Source: Telluribacter roseus (GTDB lineage Bacteria > Bacteroidota > Bacteroidia > Cytophagales > Spirosomataceae). Taken from it: a stretch of DNA of 64,000 nucleotides. The stretch is from contig NZ_JAFEUV020000005.1 of the NCBI RefSeq assembly GCF_017355915.2, positions 62,001-126,000 on the forward strand, given 5' to 3'. A program made the translations under genes and the position numbers. The notes beneath the pieces are model-generated. The model saw only the letters and a list, made by a program, of their open reading frames with translations, searched no databases and was not told the origin of the DNA. This document shows, one piece after another, positions 62,321-64,000 of this stretch. How positions within the stretch are numbered: position 1 is the stretch's first letter; every line of letters starts with the position of its first letter.

Positions 62321-62980
62321 CTAATAAGCTTCGTGGCTTAGCTTACCAGGTACTTTCTTGGCGGGGTTTCCGATATAGATTCCCCACTCTTCAGTATCCT
62401 TGGTGATAGCGGCGGCCATACCTACCAGCGTACCCTGCGCGACATGGGTATAGTCGCGGATAGTACTGTTGACTCCAAAAAATGAATAAGATTCGATCAC
62501 ACAGTGGCCCGACATCACTACGTGCGAGGTAAAGAACACGTGGTCCTTGATCTGCCCGTGGTGGCCGATGTGGTTACCGCTCCAGAGTACTACATTGTTT
62601 CCAATGGTCGTAAACGGCTGAATGGTGTTGTCTTCCAGAATAAAACAGTTGTCGCCCACGACACTTTTATCCAGAATGGTGGCATGGGAACTTATGTAGG
62701 AAATAAAGCTATACCCTTTGGCCTTGACTTCGTTATATATCTTCTCCCGATTGCGGTTCATGTTGCGGCCGGTCATGGGCGCAAAGAACTGGTACTCTTG
62801 GGGGGGGAAAAGGGTCTCTACATCTTCAAAAGCCACCAACGGAAGTCCTCTGAATGACTCTTCCCGCAGGTACTCCCGATTGACGGTAAAGGCTACAACT
62901 TCGTGTTCCGAGTCGTGCTGAAGGTAGTAGTGGGCCAGTTCGGCCGTGTCCATTATTCCGAATATGATAACTTTTGCCAT
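62321..62980 (-). CDS. NeuD-like sugar acetyltransferase
   Basis: 219 residues. The N-terminus binds a nucleotide-sugar by a Rossmann-like strand (VIIFGIMDTAELAHYYL), followed by a left-handed beta-helix: ISSHATILDKSVVGDNCFI, PFTTIGNNVVLWSGNHIGHHGQI. This layout is that of NeuD/PglD-type acetyltransferases that modify amino sugars. The active-site His is likely in GNHIGHHG. Two bases separate it from WbqC. Confidence 0.85.
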   Translation of the reverse strand: MAKVIIFGIMDTAELAHYYLQHDSEHEVVAFTVNREYLREESFRGLPLVAFEDVETLFPPQEYQFFAPMTGRNMNRNREKIYNEVKAKGYSFISYISSHATILDKSVVGDNCFILEDNTIQPFTTIGNNVVLWSGNHIGHHGQIKDHVFFTSHVVMSGHCVIESYSFFGVNSTIRDYTHVAQGTLVGMAAAITKDTEEWGIYIGNPAKKVPGKLSHEAY

Positions 62981-62982
62981 TC

Positions 62983-63681
62983 CTAGATAAGTTCGTATGC
63001 GGTTAGTAGTTCGTGTATGGTGCTTACTTCATTGAACATCAGCACGTCCAGCATGGACAGCCAAGGTACAAAGTCATTCTTGAACTGAGGGTATGTAACG
63101 GATGAAGATTTTATAAAGAATAACTCAATGCCTTCATTAGCAAACTTCTGTCTGTCGTACAGCTCCATACCGCCAATGGGATTAATGTAGCGGGTGGCTT
63201 GCTCCTGCTGACAGATGTCCAGTATACGATCCTGCGCTTTCAGGTCTGCATTAGTATAGACGGTAGAAGAGGGAACAATCTCCGTATCTATACCCAGGTA
63301 CTCATTGACCTGAATCAGGCTCTGAAGAGCCAGTTCAGAAATGGTATTGGTATCGTATTGGACTATACTCTCTATCACCGGGAATACACTCGAATAGCAA
63401 GGCGCCTTCTGGTACGACTGCTGTATGGTTTTCAGTAGCTTCTTGCGCCATTGAGCATCATCCGCCAGTGTTACTTCATGGATTAGTTTATTCTGGCTAG
63501 CATCTTTCAAAGGAATGGTAAACAAGTGCGCTTTACCACCTACCAGGATGTTGTTCCGGTTGATCCAGCCCCGGTTGATGTAGTTGACATCATCATACAT
63601 CACAAACTTATCAACTGCTTTGATGAGTTGATAATACCCGATGTAGGGTAAAAAGTAAGGCTGCATGATGGCTATGGTCAT
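62983..63681 (-). CDS. WbqC family protein
   Basis: 232 residues of the WbqC family, common in capsule and O-antigen loci: IAIMQPYFLPYIGYYQLI start, YDDVNYINRGWINRN, and GGMELYDRQKF with SVTYPQF towards the end. The function is not proven; WbqC-like proteins have been proposed to act in amino-sugar synthesis, possibly as aminoacyl or acyl transferases. It lies immediately upstream of the NeuD-like gene, suggesting a shared step. Confidence 0.88.
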   Translation of the reverse strand: MTIAIMQPYFLPYIGYYQLIKAVDKFVMYDDVNYINRGWINRNNILVGGKAHLFTIPLKDASQNKLIHEVTLADDAQWRKKLLKTIQQSYQKAPCYSSVFPVIESIVQYDTNTISELALQSLIQVNEYLGIDTEIVPSSTVYTNADLKAQDRILDICQQEQATRYINPIGGMELYDRQKFANEGIELFFIKSSSVTYPQFKNDFVPWLSMLDVLMFNEVSTIHELLTAYELI

Positions 63682-63720
63682 AGTATGTCCGATTAGTTAG
63701 GTAATAGGTAAGCTGGCTAC

Positions 63721-64000
63721 TTAAGCTTACGCAGGTAATAATCTTCTCCTTTGACAATCAAGTCTGTCATCGTGGTGTCTGATCCCAATCTGATATCGCC
63801 CGGCTGTGGCTTGATAACACTCTTCGCAAAAAACAGATAATCAGCCTCGGGGGGAATGGGTTGAACGCCCTTCTCAAAAGGATTGATCGTAATCAATCGG
63901 CGAGTCAGCTTCTCTCCATAGAGAGGGTACTCAAAGTCGTCGTTGATGGTACCTAAGGCTACGGTAGCATCCTGAGGTACGATGGAGTCATAGGCAAGGT
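63721..64000 (-). CDS. C-terminal part of a probable membrane glycosyltransferase (truncated)
   Basis: The minus strand is open from base 64000 to a TAA at 63721-63723 and gives about 92 residues without a Met near the start, so the gene begins beyond the window. It contains GTINDDFEYPLYGEKLTRRL, LITINPFEKG and a C-terminal DYYLRKLK. This D-x-E-YPLYG layout is what I recall for the soluble C-terminal end of GT-C/PMT-like membrane glycosyltransferases. The stop is followed by 39 bases to WbqC. Confidence 0.6.

Overview
The window reads as chromosomal DNA from a Bacteroidota bacterium, most likely order Cytophagales (Spirosomataceae/Cytophagaceae type). The supporting signs are a parA-parB-DUF5683-dapB-lepB block, a CHU_C (type IX secretion) C-terminal domain, a BT_3928-type DoxX protein, DUF1599/DUF3822/DUF983 genes, an archaeal/eukaryal-type ProRS, and promoters of the Bacteroidetes form TTG-N19-TAnnTTTG with little Shine-Dalgarno. 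The genus cannot be fixed from the sequence alone. No rRNA, tRNA, IS element, prophage or CRISPR array was found.

Region 1-46500 is a mosaic of short housekeeping operons, many separated by strong bidirectional hairpin terminators. In order: a truncated radical SAM/SPASM gene; parA-parB-DUF5683, dapB and lepB; a stress-type glycine-zipper protein; dprA with an AlbA_2/Schlafen-like gene; an SlyD-type FKBP; proS; a Gly/Met/Tyr-rich lipoprotein; a FadL-like outer membrane protein; aroK, a MauE/DoxX protein and DUF1599; folP-cdaA (c-di-AMP synthesis); rpsT; an S9 peptidase and a periplasmic beta-propeller; a YkpA/YbiT-type ABC-F protein; a CHU_C protein; a GMC dehydrogenase with its small subunit; a low-complexity hydrophilic protein; a Sua5-type tsaC; a RecD-like helicase; CBS, NUDIX, DUF3822 and coaD; DUF983, thioredoxin and a second NUDIX; a CorC-type protein with pyrE; an aldo/keto reductase; ppk1 with an SRAP gene; a ROK kinase; a peroxiredoxin; a TetR regulator; serine acetyltransferase; and a lipoprotein alpha/beta hydrolase.

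Region 46598-64000 is a surface-polysaccharide locus, almost entirely on the minus strand. It holds a WecA/TagO-type initiating phosphotransferase, two GT2 and three GT4 glycosyltransferases, a WcaF-like and a NeuD-like left-handed beta-helix acetyltransferase, an SGNH hydrolase, a GT87-like and two other membrane (GT-C-like) proteins, an O-antigen polymerase-like protein, a set of GT8-like/DUF5672-like genes, and WbqC. One gene (53570-55267) runs against the rest from its own divergent promoter. No flippase, chain-length regulator or export pore is visible, so the locus continues to the right or is completed elsewhere.

The most interesting signals are: a GT8-like paralogue whose DxD motif is replaced (58324-59298), beside a DUF5672-like protein that also lacks the acidic pair; a cluster of seven TACTG/CAGTA pentamers before the polymerase gene; a long hairpin six bases before the thioredoxin start; a TetR promoter embedded in a terminator-like inverted repeat; and an excess of the palindrome GTAC in coding DNA.
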